The translations under genes and the position numbers were made by a program. Under the pieces are notes generated by a model. The model did no database searches. It was not told where the DNA came from and worked only from the letters and a program-made list of their open reading frames with translations. Shown here one piece after another: positions 47,465-56,816 of a DNA stretch of 64,000 nt. The first letter of the stretch is position 1, and the number at the start of each line of letters is the position of its first letter. The stretch comes from Puniceibacterium confluentis (lineage in GTDB: Bacteria > Pseudomonadota > Alphaproteobacteria > Rhodobacterales > Rhodobacteraceae), in NCBI RefSeq assembly GCF_007923445.1, contig NZ_VOJI01000003.1:1-64000 (forward strand). The letters run 5' to 3'.

Positions 47465-48403
47465 ATGTCACACCACCCTCCGCGCAATCTCTCGCGCCGG
47501 CGCCTTCTGACCAGCGCATCCGCTGCGCTTGGAACCGCGCTGGTCCTTCCCCATGCCTCGGTCGCCGCATCTGCCGTGGACCGTATCCTCGCCCTCACCT
47601 TTGACAGCGACGCGATTGTCGTCTCGACACAGGATGCGCTCTGGCACATCTCCGCAACCGGCGCCGAGCGGCAGCCACAGACCGAAGCCATCACCGCGCT
47701 TGCCAGTCACCCGGCACGTCCCGGCACGCTGCATGCCGCCCTGCAACGCGGCGGCCTGCGCCGCAGCCTCGATGGCGGCCAAAGCTGGGAGGACGCCGGT
47801 GACGGCCATGGGTCCGCCCGGATCCTCGCGCTGAGCGTTGCGGCGGGGAACCCCGACACGCTCTATGCCGCCGCCGCAGGCGACGGCCTCTACCGCAGCG
47901 AGGACGCAGGAAAAAGCTGGGCGTTCGTCATGGACCGGCCCTATCTCGACGGTGCCGAACACGATGTGCTGAGCATGGTCTCGGTTGCGACCCCCAGCGG
48001 TATGGGCGGCATATGGCTCTATGCCGGCACGGCCGCGGGGCTGACCCGGGTGCCCGATTGCTTCTGCCGCTGGCAGGATGTCACCGCGGGGGACGCCATG
48101 GAGGCGCTCGCCTCCGGGCAGGTGCCCGCGCCCGCCAACGGCTTGCCGAAAGGGCAGGCGATCACCGCGCTGGCCCTGGCGCCAGAGGCACCGGACCAGC
48201 TTTATGCCGGACTCGCCAGCGGCCTTTGGGTCTCATCCGATGCGGGCGTCAACTGGTCGCGCGCCTCCGGGGGCGCCGCCGAACCTCTCGCCGTCGATCC
48301 CGCCGATCCCCGGCACCTCGTTGCCGCCCGAGCGGACGGTCTGTCCGTCAGCCGCGATGGTGGCGCGACCTGGACCATTCCGAACTTTTTCAAGGAGACA
48401 TGA
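47465..48403 (+). CDS. Exported beta-propeller protein (BNR/sortilin-like repeats)
   Basis: A 312-residue protein with a Tat-like signal peptide (RRRLLTSASAALGTALVLPHASVAAS). The mature part has repeated propeller blades with Asp-box-like turns: SLDGGQSWEDAG, SEDAGKSWAFV, SSDAGVNWSRA and SRDGGATWTI. Such proteins often act as periplasmic scaffolds; a similar protein commonly accompanies DUF411 and copper genes. No catalytic residues are evident. The stop is one base before the DUF411 start, so the two are co-translated. Confidence 0.8.
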   Translation: MSHHPPRNLSRRRLLTSASAALGTALVLPHASVAASAVDRILALTFDSDAIVVSTQDALWHISATGAERQPQTEAITALASHPARPGTLHAALQRGGLRRSLDGGQSWEDAGDGHGSARILALSVAAGNPDTLYAAAAGDGLYRSEDAGKSWAFVMDRPYLDGAEHDVLSMVSVATPSGMGGIWLYAGTAAGLTRVPDCFCRWQDVTAGDAMEALASGQVPAPANGLPKGQAITALALAPEAPDQLYAGLASGLWVSSDAGVNWSRASGGAAEPLAVDPADPRHLVAARADGLSVSRDGGATWTIPNFFKET

Positions 48404-48404
48404 C

Positions 48405-48893
48405 ATGACCAAGACACTGACCTTCCGGTCGATGACCGCTCTCGCCGCGGCGGGCCTGATCGGCTTTGCCACCCTCGGCATGGCCGCCGGCGAACCCGAC
48501 GCGCCAGTCGGCGACGCGGTCTTTCCCGCTGACCGCCAGATGACCATCTGGCGTGATCCATCCTGCGGCTGCTGCGACGCCTATGCCGAGTACATGGAAA
48601 AAGAAGGCTACCATGTCACCCGAATAGACGACCGCGACTTCGACAAGCGCTCCATTGAAGTGGGCGTTCCGGAGCAAGGGCTTGGCTGCCATCTCGCCGA
48701 AATCGACGGCTACTATGTCAGCGGCCTCGTGCCGGCGGACATCATCCAGCGCCTGACCACCGAGCGGCCAAAGATCACCGGCATCACCCTGCCCGGTATG
48801 CCGCAAAACGCGCCGGGCATGGCGGGCAAGAGCGGCACGCTCAAAACCTATGCCTTCGGGGAGGACGGGATTTCCGTTTATGCCGATGAGTGA
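48405..48893 (+). CDS. DUF411 periplasmic metal-binding protein
   Basis: A 162-residue exported protein with signal peptide ending near GMAAGEPDA. The DUF411 domain has the thioredoxin-like start MTIWRDPSCGCCDAYAEYMEKEGYHV, with a CGCC metal motif. A further Cys is in LGCHLAEI, and a VPADIIQRLTTERPKITGITLPGMPQNAPGM segment is typical. DUF411 proteins are linked to copper resistance. The ATG at 48405 follows AAGGAGACATGAC. The end overlaps the Met-rich peptide gene by eight bases. Confidence 0.88.
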   Translation: MTKTLTFRSMTALAAAGLIGFATLGMAAGEPDAPVGDAVFPADRQMTIWRDPSCGCCDAYAEYMEKEGYHVTRIDDRDFDKRSIEVGVPEQGLGCHLAEIDGYYVSGLVPADIIQRLTTERPKITGITLPGMPQNAPGMAGKSGTLKTYAFGEDGISVYADE

Positions 48894-49032
48894 CTGTCCG
48901 ATGATGGAGATGATGGGCGGGCCGATGATGGCCGGGATGATGGGTCTCGGCGGCTTGCTGCTGCTCCTGGTCCTCTCGGTACTGGTTCTGAGCGCGCTGT
49001 CTTTGGTCAAGTATCTGCGGAGGCCGGCATGA
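48886..49032 (+). CDS. 48-residue Met-rich membrane peptide
   Basis: A very small gene. The product starts with a Met-rich segment (MSDCPMMEMMGGPMMAGMMG), continues with one strongly hydrophobic helix (LLLLLVLSVLVLSALSLV) and ends in KYLRRPA. Methionine clusters and a Cys bind Cu(I) in known copper proteins, so this is a plausible copper-binding or delivery peptide. It overlaps DUF411 by eight bases and the cytochrome c gene by four (ATGA), which strongly supports it as real. Most annotation pipelines would miss it. Confidence 0.75.
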   Translation: MSDCPMMEMMGGPMMAGMMGLGGLLLLLVLSVLVLSALSLVKYLRRPA

Positions 49033-49505
49033 GGACGGTATTGCCTGCAACCCTCGTCGCCGCCGTGACGGTCACGGCATTGACGGCCTGGGCCGCCGGT
49101 GGCAACGCGCAGTCTGCGGAGATCACATTCCTCGGCGCCCCGGTCGACGTCGAGACGATCGCGCGGGGCAACGCACTTTACGCGGAAAGCTGTGCCTCCT
49201 GCCACGGCATCGAGCTCGAGGGCCAACCCGACTGGCGGCGACGGCTGGACAATGGCCGCATGCCGGCTCCGCCCCATGACGCAGACGGGCACACCTGGCA
49301 CCACGCCGACCGTCAGCTCTTTACCATCACCAAGCATGGGCTGGGCGCGATCCTGCCCGGCTATGACAGCGACATGCCCGCTTTCGGTGAACTGCTCTCG
49401 GACGAAGAGATCGCCGCGGTGCTTGCGTATATCAAGAGCACCTGGCCAGAGCGCGAGCGCGGCTTTCAGGCCGAGGTGACGGCGGGCGACACGGGCGGCA
49501 CATAG
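49029..49505 (+). CDS. Exported c-type cytochrome
   Basis: A 158-residue protein with signal peptide ending near AAGGNAQS. A single heme site is at Cys55-Ala-Ser-Cys58-His59 (CASCHG), and the probable distal Met is in DSDMPAFGELLSDEE. It is a class I periplasmic cytochrome. It is the last gene of the copper-type operon, starting in an ATGA overlap. It may accept electrons during metal oxidation or serve respiration under copper stress; the sequence does not decide. Confidence 0.9.
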   Translation: MRTVLPATLVAAVTVTALTAWAAGGNAQSAEITFLGAPVDVETIARGNALYAESCASCHGIELEGQPDWRRRLDNGRMPAPPHDADGHTWHHADRQLFTITKHGLGAILPGYDSDMPAFGELLSDEEIAAVLAYIKSTWPERERGFQAEVTAGDTGGT

Positions 49506-49871
49506 GCGGCCCGGATCCCCCTGCCCTGTCCTGACGCATATGGTGCGGGTCCGGTATCGGACAGGGCTGTTTCTGGCGGGGCCGGATCATACCGTGATTC
49601 GGGCGCGACGGTCGTCAGCCGGTTGCGCCCAACACGACCGGCCGCCGGGCTCAGCGGTTCCACGGTCTGCCCTCTCGCGGGCACAGCTGCGCCTGAGGCT
49701 ATTGGCCGGGGCCGCAGAACCGGAGGCGATTGCAGCCGGACGCTGTCACATCCGCGATTTTCCAGGGCCCCCGAAACGGTGTCGGACAGGCTGCCAGTCC
49801 CGCCGCACACCAGACACCACTTGGTGAAAGACGGGATACCGGCCTGCCCGAAACTCCGCTAAGGTGCAGAG
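49506..49871. other. Intergenic region before the SLC13 permease
   Basis: 366 bases between the cytochrome c gene and the permease. I see no gene and no strong terminator. The permease promoter should lie here. Confidence 0.45.
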
Positions 49872-51647
49872 ATGCAAACTGAATTGACCCAAATCTTTGT
49901 TCTACTGGGCGCGGTGTTTGCGCTGCTTGTCTGGGGTCGGATCCGCTATGACCTTGTCGCTTTCGGCGCTTTGATCATTGCGGCCACGCTTGGCCTGGTG
50001 CCGACCGAGAAGGTCTTTTCCGGGTTCGGACACTCTGCCGTCGCCATCATTGCGCTGGTCCTGATCGTCAGCCGGGGGCTGTCTTCCTCCGGTGCGGTCG
50101 AGCTTATTGCCGCCCGGTTGATTGACCCGAACCGACCTCTGCCCCTGCATATCGCCGTTGTCGCAGCTTTGGCGGCCGGCCTGTCCGCGATCATCAATAA
50201 CGTCGCCGCCCTGGCGCTTTTGATGCCGCTTGACCTCGAGGCCGCGAAAAAGGCCAGCCGCGGGGCCGGACAGACTCTGATGCCGCTGTCCTTTGCGACA
50301 ATTCTTGGCGGCATGATCACGCTGATCGGAACACCGCCCAACATCGTGATCTCGGAATACCGCCAGGACGTGCTGGGCGCACCCTTCGGGATGTTCGACT
50401 TTGCGCCCGTCGGCATTGCCGTTGCCGTCGCGGGGATAGCCTTTGTTTCGCTTCTGGGCTGGCGATTGCTGCCGTCCCGGGCCTCGCTGCTGGAAACGGA
50501 AAAACAGGTCATCCAGGGCCGATATGTGGCCGAACTCCGCATCGGCGAGCAGACTCTGCAAGAGGGAATGGTGGTTGCGGACCTGTATCCCGGCGCGAAT
50601 GATGTCGATGTCCACATCCTGGGCCTGATCCGCCGGGGCAAGCGCATCCGCGGTCTGGCGCCCCGGGAAGAGTTGCGCGCCGGCGACTTTCTCGTCGTCG
50701 AAGGAGAACCGAAATCCATCGAATCCTTCATGGGGCTGACAGGTCTCGATTTCGCGGGCTCGGAAAAACACGAAGGCGGCGTCGTCGCACCGGGCCTGAC
50801 CCTGTCAGAGGCCATCGTGCCGGAGGGCGCGCGCATAGAGGGGCGGACCGCCCGCAGCCTGAACCTCTTGCAACGCCATTCGGTAACGCTCTTGGGAGTC
50901 GCGCGCGGGGGCAGGAGCTTTCAGGACCGTGTGCGCCTGCTCCCGGTCCGGGCCGGTGATGTCCTGCTGCTTCTTGGCACGCCGGACCGCGTCGCTGCGG
51001 CCACCGAGTGGCTGGGTGTGCTGCCGATCGAGGGACGGCAGACCGAAGTTGTCCAGCGCAGCAAAGCCGGCCTGTCCATAGCGGTGTTCATGCTTGCGGT
51101 CACCCTGGCCGTGTTTGGGCTGGTTGCCCTGTCCGTGGCGCTCGGCGCTGCCGTTATCGCCTATGTCGTGCTGGGCCTGGTCAGCGCACGCGAGGTCTAT
51201 GCTTCGGTGGAATGGAAGGTCATTGTCCTGCTGGCCAGTCTGATCCCGCTGGCAGAGGCGTTCGAGCATTTTGGCGGCGCGGACCTCATCGCCAACCAGA
51301 TCGTCAACCTGAGCGACGGTTACCCGGCATGGGTCTCGCTGGTCGCGTTGATGATCGTCACGATGACGCTGTCGGATTTCCTGAACAATGTCGCGACGAC
51401 GTTGATCGCGGCGCCGATCTCCATGTCAATCGCCACCGCGACCGGAACGAACCCGGACACCTACCTGATGACGGTGGCGGTGGCCGCCTCTTGCGCCTTT
51501 CTCACGCCTATCGGACACAAGAACAACACCCTGATTCTGGGGCCCGGCGGATACAGGTTTGGCGACTACTGGCGTATGGGTTTGCCGCTCGAGATCCTTG
51601 TCGTCTGCGTTGCCGTTCCGACAATCCTCCTGGTCTGGCCGCTGTGA
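49872..51647 (+). CDS. SLC13 (DASS) family permease with TrkA-C domains
   Basis: A 591-residue inner-membrane transporter. Two hydrophobic halves flank a cytoplasmic region at about residues 205-380 with two TrkA-C-like domains (MVVADLYPGANDVDVHILGLIRRG and IVPEGARIEGRTARSLNLL). Both halves carry the DASS-type hairpins: NNVAALALLMPLDLEA with GTPPNIVISEY, and NNVATTLIAAPISMSIA with PIGHKNNTLILGPGGY. Family members move sulfate, dicarboxylates or other anions with sodium. The substrate cannot be read from the sequence. It appears monocistronic. Confidence 0.9.
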   Translation: MQTELTQIFVLLGAVFALLVWGRIRYDLVAFGALIIAATLGLVPTEKVFSGFGHSAVAIIALVLIVSRGLSSSGAVELIAARLIDPNRPLPLHIAVVAALAAGLSAIINNVAALALLMPLDLEAAKKASRGAGQTLMPLSFATILGGMITLIGTPPNIVISEYRQDVLGAPFGMFDFAPVGIAVAVAGIAFVSLLGWRLLPSRASLLETEKQVIQGRYVAELRIGEQTLQEGMVVADLYPGANDVDVHILGLIRRGKRIRGLAPREELRAGDFLVVEGEPKSIESFMGLTGLDFAGSEKHEGGVVAPGLTLSEAIVPEGARIEGRTARSLNLLQRHSVTLLGVARGGRSFQDRVRLLPVRAGDVLLLLGTPDRVAAATEWLGVLPIEGRQTEVVQRSKAGLSIAVFMLAVTLAVFGLVALSVALGAAVIAYVVLGLVSAREVYASVEWKVIVLLASLIPLAEAFEHFGGADLIANQIVNLSDGYPAWVSLVALMIVTMTLSDFLNNVATTLIAAPISMSIATATGTNPDTYLMTVAVAASCAFLTPIGHKNNTLILGPGGYRFGDYWRMGLPLEILVVCVAVPTILLVWPL

Positions 51648-51952
51648 CCCCCTGACACCGGCACTGTCGTCGGGGGCCATGGCTTCGGCGAAAGGGCAGC
51701 AGACACCACTGGCAGTCCCCTGCCCCCTGCGCATGGGTTGCCGGTGCGCCGCTGCGCTGTCCTGATACCGCACAGCCCTGTCGGAACAGCAGGCTGGATG
51801 GCGTGCTTCCCGGGGCTTGAGATGCCTGCAACGCCGGCCGGTATTCCCGGTCCGCTTCCCGACTGCGCGCGCGGGCAGCAGGTGCGGACGGCGGCAGCCC
51901 GGTGCCGGGCATGCTCGCGATCCGCCTGCAGCCGCGCGACATGTGGGAAGGA
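51648..51952. other. Intergenic region between convergent genes
   Basis: 305 bases between the SLC13 permease and the VOC protein, which converge. No gene, hairpin or repeat stands out. Confidence 0.45.
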
Positions 51953-52366
51953 TCAGGCCGAGAAAAGCCCGTCGAAATCCTTGAAGCCCTTGATCTCGAT
52001 CGGGTTGTCCGAGGGATCAAAGAAGAACATCGTGCGCTGCTCGCCCGGTTCTCCGGCAAAGCGGATCACCGGCGGGATATCGAATGCGATGCCCTTCGCG
52101 GCAAGCCGGTCTGCCAGCGCCAGCCAGTCGTCCAGCCGCAGCACCGCGCCCATGTGCGGCATCATCACCATGTGATCCCCGACCCTGCCTGTGCGTGTAG
52201 TCTTGAACGGCTCGCCCAGATGCAACGAGAGCTGATGGCCGAAAAAGTCGAAATCGACCCAGGTATCGCTCGACCGGCCTTCCTCGCAGCCCAGAACAGT
52301 GCCGTAGAAGGCGCGCGCCGCGTCGAGGTCGGTGACGTTGATTGCGAGGTGAAAGAGAGAATTCAT
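51953..52366 (-). CDS. VOC-family (glyoxalase-like) protein
   Basis: A 137-residue protein of the vicinal oxygen chelate fold. Candidate metal ligands are His in LFHLAINVTDL, the His in FFGHQLSLHL, the His in DHMVMMPHMG and Glu in NPIEIKGF. It could be a dioxygenase, a glyoxalase or a resistance protein; the sequence does not decide. The ATG at 52366 is chosen because the fold begins directly after it. Confidence 0.85.
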   Translation of the reverse strand: MNSLFHLAINVTDLDAARAFYGTVLGCEEGRSSDTWVDFDFFGHQLSLHLGEPFKTTRTGRVGDHMVMMPHMGAVLRLDDWLALADRLAAKGIAFDIPPVIRFAGEPGEQRTMFFFDPSDNPIEIKGFKDFDGLFSA

Positions 52367-52641
52367 GGCAGAGTCCCGGCAGGTTGGAGAACACGATAGC
52401 GCGGCTGACAGGTCCGGTCGGCACGCGGTTGCTCTGAAATTGCTCATTCGATGGGCAGCGTAAAGGGGGGAGGGGCACAGATCGCCGCCCCCTGCCTTTG
52501 CCCTGCGGCCTGCCCTGGCGGCGGTCCCCGAAATGACGCGACGTGAAAATATATTCTTTGAAATCAATTTCTTGCGCGAAAAAGCCGCAGGCTCTCCGCG
52601 CCGTGCGCGACGGCGATCCACGACAACACTATAACCTTTGT

Positions 52642-52670
52642 TTATAATTATAGTTCAATTATAATTATAA
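52642..52670 (+). promoter_or_regulatory. AT-rich perfect inverted repeat upstream of the hydantoin cluster
   Basis: An 11-base perfect inverted repeat, ttataattata (52642-52652) and tataattataa (52660-52670), is separated by gttcaat. It lies in a roughly 55-base almost pure A/T block in otherwise GC-rich DNA, about 100 bases before the first gene of the transporter cluster. It is probably an operator, perhaps for the cluster's own LysR regulator, overlapping the promoter. The rest of 52367-52766 has no gene. Confidence 0.6.
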
Positions 52671-52766
52671 TTTGTATTGTTCCTTGCCGGGCCCGACGGC
52701 TTTTAAGAAGGCACGTCTCGCATCTTGCCGATGCCAAGAAACAAACCCACCAACACGGAGCCCGCC

Positions 52767-53612
52767 ATGACATCCAAAGGCCTTTTTCTCTCCGCAGCGC
52801 TCGCCGCGCTTGCCGTCCCCGCCACCAGCCCTGCACAGGCAGAGGGCTACAAGGTAGCGCTGGACGGCACCTTTGCGCCCCACGCCATGCCCAGCCTGTC
52901 GGGCGGGGTCGAAGGCTTCAACGTCGATCTCGCCGCCGCCATCGGCGAAAAGCTCGGCACCCCGATGGAGGTGATCGCCGCACAGTTTTCGGGTCTGATC
53001 CCGGCATTGCAGGCGGGCACTTACGACTTCCTTGTCGCGCCCACCACCGTCACCGAGGAGCGCGCCGCGAACCTGCTGTTCACCGAAGGTTTCATGGATA
53101 CCAACTTTGCCTTCACCATCCCCGCCGGGAGCGACGCGATGGAAGGACTTGACGCCTTCAAGGGCAAAACCATCGCGGTCAACAAGGGCTCGGTCTACGA
53201 AAGCTTCCTGACCGAAAAGGCCGGGGAATACGGCTGGGAGATCGTGGCCTATGGCACCAACACCGACGCGGTCGAGGCGGTGACGACCGGTCGCGCCGAC
53301 GCCAACCTCGCCGGTGCCACCGTGTCGGCATGGGCCGCCAAGCAGAACCCGCGCATCGACCTTGGCTACGAGTACCCCACCGGCCTGGTCTGGGCCTTTC
53401 CGTTCCGCAAGGACGACGTCGAGACGCGTGACAAGATCGACGCCGTGCTGGAGTGCCTGAAGAGCGACGGCACCATGGCGGGGCTGTCCGAGAAATGGTT
53501 CGGCGTGTCCCCGGTCGAGGGCGCCACCATCGTCACCCCGACCCCCGGCTTTGGCACCCCCGGCTTTGACGGCTACGACGAAACCGCGCACGAGGTTTCC
53601 TGCGACTTCTGA
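52767..53612 (+). CDS. ABC transporter substrate-binding protein (amino-acid type)
   Basis: A 281-residue periplasmic binding protein of the SBP_bac_3 family. The signal peptide ends near SPAQAEG. The mature part starts [37 protein letters not shown], as in polar amino-acid binding proteins, with a later [14 protein letters not shown] and the GLSEKWFG helix. It heads a co-directional cluster with its own ATPase, two permeases and hydantoin-degrading enzymes, so the ligand is probably a hydantoin or N-carbamoyl amino acid. Confidence 0.9.
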   Translation: MTSKGLFLSAALAALAVPATSPAQAEGYKVALDGTFAPHAMPSLSGGVEGFNVDLAAAIGEKLGTPMEVIAAQFSGLIPALQAGTYDFLVAPTTVTEERAANLLFTEGFMDTNFAFTIPAGSDAMEGLDAFKGKTIAVNKGSVYESFLTEKAGEYGWEIVAYGTNTDAVEAVTTGRADANLAGATVSAWAAKQNPRIDLGYEYPTGLVWAFPFRKDDVETRDKIDAVLECLKSDGTMAGLSEKWFGVSPVEGATIVTPTPGFGTPGFDGYDETAHEVSCDF

Positions 53613-53671
53613 TCCCTCGCACTGCCGGACGGGGCGCGTGCTGCCCCGTCCTCTCATCCGAAAGACAGTTC

Positions 53672-54469
53672 ATGCCCGCAGCCCCGTCTCCTACCGCCAC
53701 TCTGTGCCAGCCCAAGGTGCACCCAAGACCGATGATCGAGATCAACAAGCTCGAGAAATGTTTTGGCGACACGCAGGTGCTGACCTCCATCGACCTCCGC
53801 GTGAACCGGGGCGAGCTTGTCTTTGTCATCGGCCCCTCGGGCTCGGGCAAGTCGACCATGCTGCGCTGCTGCAACCGGCTCGAAGAGCCAACCTCGGGCA
53901 GCATCCTTCTGGACGGTGAGCACGTGACCGATTGCCGGGGCCGCGCGCTCGACCGGATGCGGCTGAAGATCGGCATGGTGTTCCAGGGCTTCCACCTTTA
54001 CCCGCACAAATCGGTGCTGGCGAATGTCATGCTGGCGCAGGTCAAGGCGCTGAAACGCTCCAGGTCCGAGGCCGAGGCCCGTGCCATGGAGATGCTCGAC
54101 CACGTCGGCCTCGCCCACAAGGCATCTGCCATGCCCAGCGAACTTTCGGGCGGCCAGCAGCAGCGTGTGGCCATTGCCCGCGCACTGGCGCTCGACCCCA
54201 AGGTCATGCTCTTTGACGAGCCGACCTCGGCGCTCGATCCCGAGCTTGTCGGTTCGGTACTCAAGGTGATGAAGCAGCTGCGCGACGAAGGCATGACAAT
54301 GGTCGTGGTCAGCCACGAGATGAATTTTGCCCGCGAGGCCGCAGACCGCGTGGTTTTCATGGATGGCGGTGTGGTTGTCGAGGTCGGCACCCCGGAAGAG
54401 ATCTTCGGAAACCCGAAGTCCGAGCGCCTGCGCGCCTTCCTCTCGCGCCTGCAGCCGAGCGGCGCATGA
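53672..54469 (+). CDS. ABC transporter ATPase (polar amino-acid type)
   Basis: A 265-residue ATPase of the GlnQ/HisP group. Walker A is GPSGSGKST, the Q-loop [18 protein letters not shown], the signature [16 protein letters not shown], Walker [17 protein letters not shown] and the switch His is in [16 protein letters not shown]. The first 20 residues are atypical; an alternative start at Met21 (53732) would give the usual N-terminus [12 protein letters not shown]. It overlaps the next permease by four bases. Confidence 0.93.
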   Translation: MPAAPSPTATLCQPKVHPRPMIEINKLEKCFGDTQVLTSIDLRVNRGELVFVIGPSGSGKSTMLRCCNRLEEPTSGSILLDGEHVTDCRGRALDRMRLKIGMVFQGFHLYPHKSVLANVMLAQVKALKRSRSEAEARAMEMLDHVGLAHKASAMPSELSGGQQQRVAIARALALDPKVMLFDEPTSALDPELVGSVLKVMKQLRDEGMTMVVVSHEMNFAREAADRVVFMDGGVVVEVGTPEEIFGNPKSERLRAFLSRLQPSGA

Positions 54470-55134
54470 GGTTCCTCGATACATTTTTCGACGGCGTGGT
54501 GATGGCGAAATACCTGCCGGATCTGCTTTTGGCCATCGTCACCACGCTCTGGCTCAGCGCGATCATCGTGATCGGCGGGCTTGCCCTTGGCCTGGCACTG
54601 GCCTGCCTGCGCACCCTGGGACGCTGGTACCTGACCCTGCCGATCGTCGCCTTTGCCGACATCGGCCGCGCCATGCCGCCACTTGTCGTCATCCTGATCT
54701 TCTACTTCGGTCTGCCTGGCCTCGGCATCAGCCTGTCGGGTCCGATGGTGTTGATCCTCGTGCTGGGCGGCGTCCTTGCCGCCTTTGCCGAAGAGATCTT
54801 CTGGGCCGGACTGACCGCCGTCCCTAAGGGGCAATGGGAAGCGGGCCGCGCCACCGGCCTGAGTTTTGCGCAGACGCTGTTCGATGTTGCCCTGCCGCAA
54901 GCAATCCGTCTTGGCATCCCGCCGCTGGTCAACCGCGCGCTGGCGATCACCAAGATGACCGCGCTCGGCTCGGTGATCGGGGTCAAGGAGATCCTCGCCG
55001 TGTCGTCGTCGGCGCAGAGCTTTTCCGGTTCGGCGACGCCGCTGACGATGGCCGCGCTCGCCTATCTCGCGATTTTCCTGCCGGTCGTCATCCTGTCGCG
55101 CCTGGCCGAACGGCGTTACGCCTGGTCCGTGTGA
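54466..55134 (+). CDS. ABC transporter permease 1 (amino-acid type)
   Basis: A 222-residue HisM/GlnP-family inner-membrane permease with five or so membrane segments. The EAA-type coupling loop is visible as [41 protein letters not shown]. It starts in an ATGA overlap with the ATPase. It probably pairs with permease 2, which begins 11 bases downstream. Confidence 0.93.
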   Translation: MRFLDTFFDGVVMAKYLPDLLLAIVTTLWLSAIIVIGGLALGLALACLRTLGRWYLTLPIVAFADIGRAMPPLVVILIFYFGLPGLGISLSGPMVLILVLGGVLAAFAEEIFWAGLTAVPKGQWEAGRATGLSFAQTLFDVALPQAIRLGIPPLVNRALAITKMTALGSVIGVKEILAVSSSAQSFSGSATPLTMAALAYLAIFLPVVILSRLAERRYAWSV

Positions 55135-55145
55135 AGGAGCGCGAC

Positions 55146-55814
55146 ATGAGCAATTTCATCGACCTGTTCTTCAATCTCGACATCATGGGTCAGGCCTGGC
55201 CTCTTCTGTTCAAGGGGCTGATCATCACGCTGAAACTTTGCGCGGTGGTCATCGGACTTGGCGTCGTCGGCGGGCTGCTGCTGGCGCTCGGGGCGCTGTC
55301 GCCGCGCAGATGGCTGAAATGGCCGGCGGTCGGTTTCATCGACCTGTTCCGCGCGCTGCCGCCGCTGGTGCTGCTGATCTTCGTCTACTCGGGCCTGCCC
55401 TTCGCCGGGCTGGATCTGAGCCCCTTCATGGCCGTGGTCATCGCCTTCTTCCTCAACAACTCGGCCTATTTCGCCGAGGTCTTTCGCGCGGGCATCCAGT
55501 CCGTGCCGAAAGGCCAGACAGAGGCGGCCCGCGCCACCGGACTGGGTGCGGCACAGACGCTGATCCAGGTGGTCCTGCCGCAGGCGGTGCGCAACGTGCT
55601 GCCCGACCTGCTGTCGAACACCGTCGAGGTTGTGAAGCTGACCTCGCTCGCCTCGGTCGTCTCGCTTTCCGAGCTGCTCTATTCGGCCAACATGGCCCGC
55701 TCGGTCACCTACAACTCCTCGCCGCTTGTCCTCGCGGCGCTGATCTACCTCGCGATCCTCTGGCCGCTTGTGCGCCTGATCTCGCGGTATCAGCGTGGCA
55801 TTGCGGTGCATTGA
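55146..55814 (+). CDS. ABC transporter permease 2 (amino-acid type)
   Basis: A 222-residue HisM/GlnP-family permease. The coupling loop reads AGIQSVPKGQTEAARATGLGAAQTLIQVVLPQAVRNVLPDLLSNTVEVVKLTSLAS, typical of the family. It follows permease 1 at 11 bases after GAAGGAGCG. The two permeases, the ATPase and the binding protein form a complete importer. Confidence 0.93.
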   Translation: MSNFIDLFFNLDIMGQAWPLLFKGLIITLKLCAVVIGLGVVGGLLLALGALSPRRWLKWPAVGFIDLFRALPPLVLLIFVYSGLPFAGLDLSPFMAVVIAFFLNNSAYFAEVFRAGIQSVPKGQTEAARATGLGAAQTLIQVVLPQAVRNVLPDLLSNTVEVVKLTSLASVVSLSELLYSANMARSVTYNSSPLVLAALIYLAILWPLVRLISRYQRGIAVH

Positions 55815-55836
55815 GCATCCCTGAAAGGAAAGACCC

Positions 55837-56763
55837 ATGACCAAACTCATTATCGGCGGTGCCCAGATCGGGGGCATCCAGAAGGACGAGAGCCGCGCCC
55901 AGGTGATCGCCCGGATGATCGCCCTGATGGAGCGCGCGCATGAAAAGGGCGTGTCGTTCCTCGTCTATCCCGAGATGACGCTGACCACCTTTTTCCCGCG
56001 CTTTTACGCCGAGGACCGCGCCGAGTTCGACCATTGGTTCGAGACGCAGATGCCGAACCCCGCCGTGCAGCCGCTGTTCGACAAGGCGCGCGAATACGGC
56101 ATGGGGTTCACCTTCGGCTATTGCGAGCTGACGCCCGAGGGCGCGCATTTCAACACCTCGATCATCGTTTCGCCCGAGGGCGAGATCGTGCTGAAATACC
56201 GCAAGACCCACCTGCCCGGCCATGCCGAGCACGAGCCCGAGCGCACCCACCAGCACCTTGAAAAGCGGTATTTCCTGCCCGGAGACACCGGCTTTGGCGT
56301 GGTCAGGAACCAGGGGGTGATCATGGGCATGGCGATCTGCAACGACCGCCGCTGGCCCGAAAGCTGGCGCATGCTGGGCCTGCAAGGGGTGCAGCTTGTG
56401 GCGATCGGCTACAACACCCCGAGCCAGAACAACCTCTCGGCAGAAGAAGGCCCGGAGCGCCGGATGTATCACCACGAATTGTCGGTCTGCGCCGGGGCCT
56501 ACCAGAATGCGACCTATGCCGTTGCCGTCGCCAAATGCGGCCTGGAGGACGGCAACCACATGTTCGCAGGCTCGATCATCGTCGATCCGGACGGGTTCGT
56601 TGTGGCAAAGGCGGAAGGCGAGGGCGACGAGCTGATCGTGCACGAGGCGGATTTCGCCAAATGCGACTTTGGCAAATCCACGGTTTTCAACTTTGCCGCG
56701 CACCGGCGGATCGAACATTATGGCCTGATCGCCAGCCAGACCGGCGTGAAGTTGCCGGACTAA
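55837..56763 (+). CDS. N-carbamoyl-D-amino-acid amidohydrolase
   Basis: A 308-residue nitrilase-superfamily enzyme that hydrolyses N-carbamoyl-D-amino acids to D-amino acid, CO2 and ammonia. The catalytic triad is Glu46 (YPEMTL), Lys123 (KYRKTHLPG) and Cys168 (MAICNDRRWPESWR). Specific features of D-carbamoylases are present: TTFFPRFY, EHEPERTHQHLEKRYFLPGD with the conserved His, and YHHELSVCAGAYQNATY. Length matches the Agrobacterium enzyme (about 304). It lies 22 bases after the permease and 53 before the hydantoinase, so it performs the second step of hydantoin hydrolysis. Confidence 0.92.
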   Translation: MTKLIIGGAQIGGIQKDESRAQVIARMIALMERAHEKGVSFLVYPEMTLTTFFPRFYAEDRAEFDHWFETQMPNPAVQPLFDKAREYGMGFTFGYCELTPEGAHFNTSIIVSPEGEIVLKYRKTHLPGHAEHEPERTHQHLEKRYFLPGDTGFGVVRNQGVIMGMAICNDRRWPESWRMLGLQGVQLVAIGYNTPSQNNLSAEEGPERRMYHHELSVCAGAYQNATYAVAVAKCGLEDGNHMFAGSIIVDPDGFVVAKAEGEGDELIVHEADFAKCDFGKSTVFNFAAHRRIEHYGLIASQTGVKLPD

Positions 56764-56816
56764 GCCCCCACAGCAGGGAACGACCGCCCGCAGGCGGGAC
56801 AGCAGGAGGACAACAG

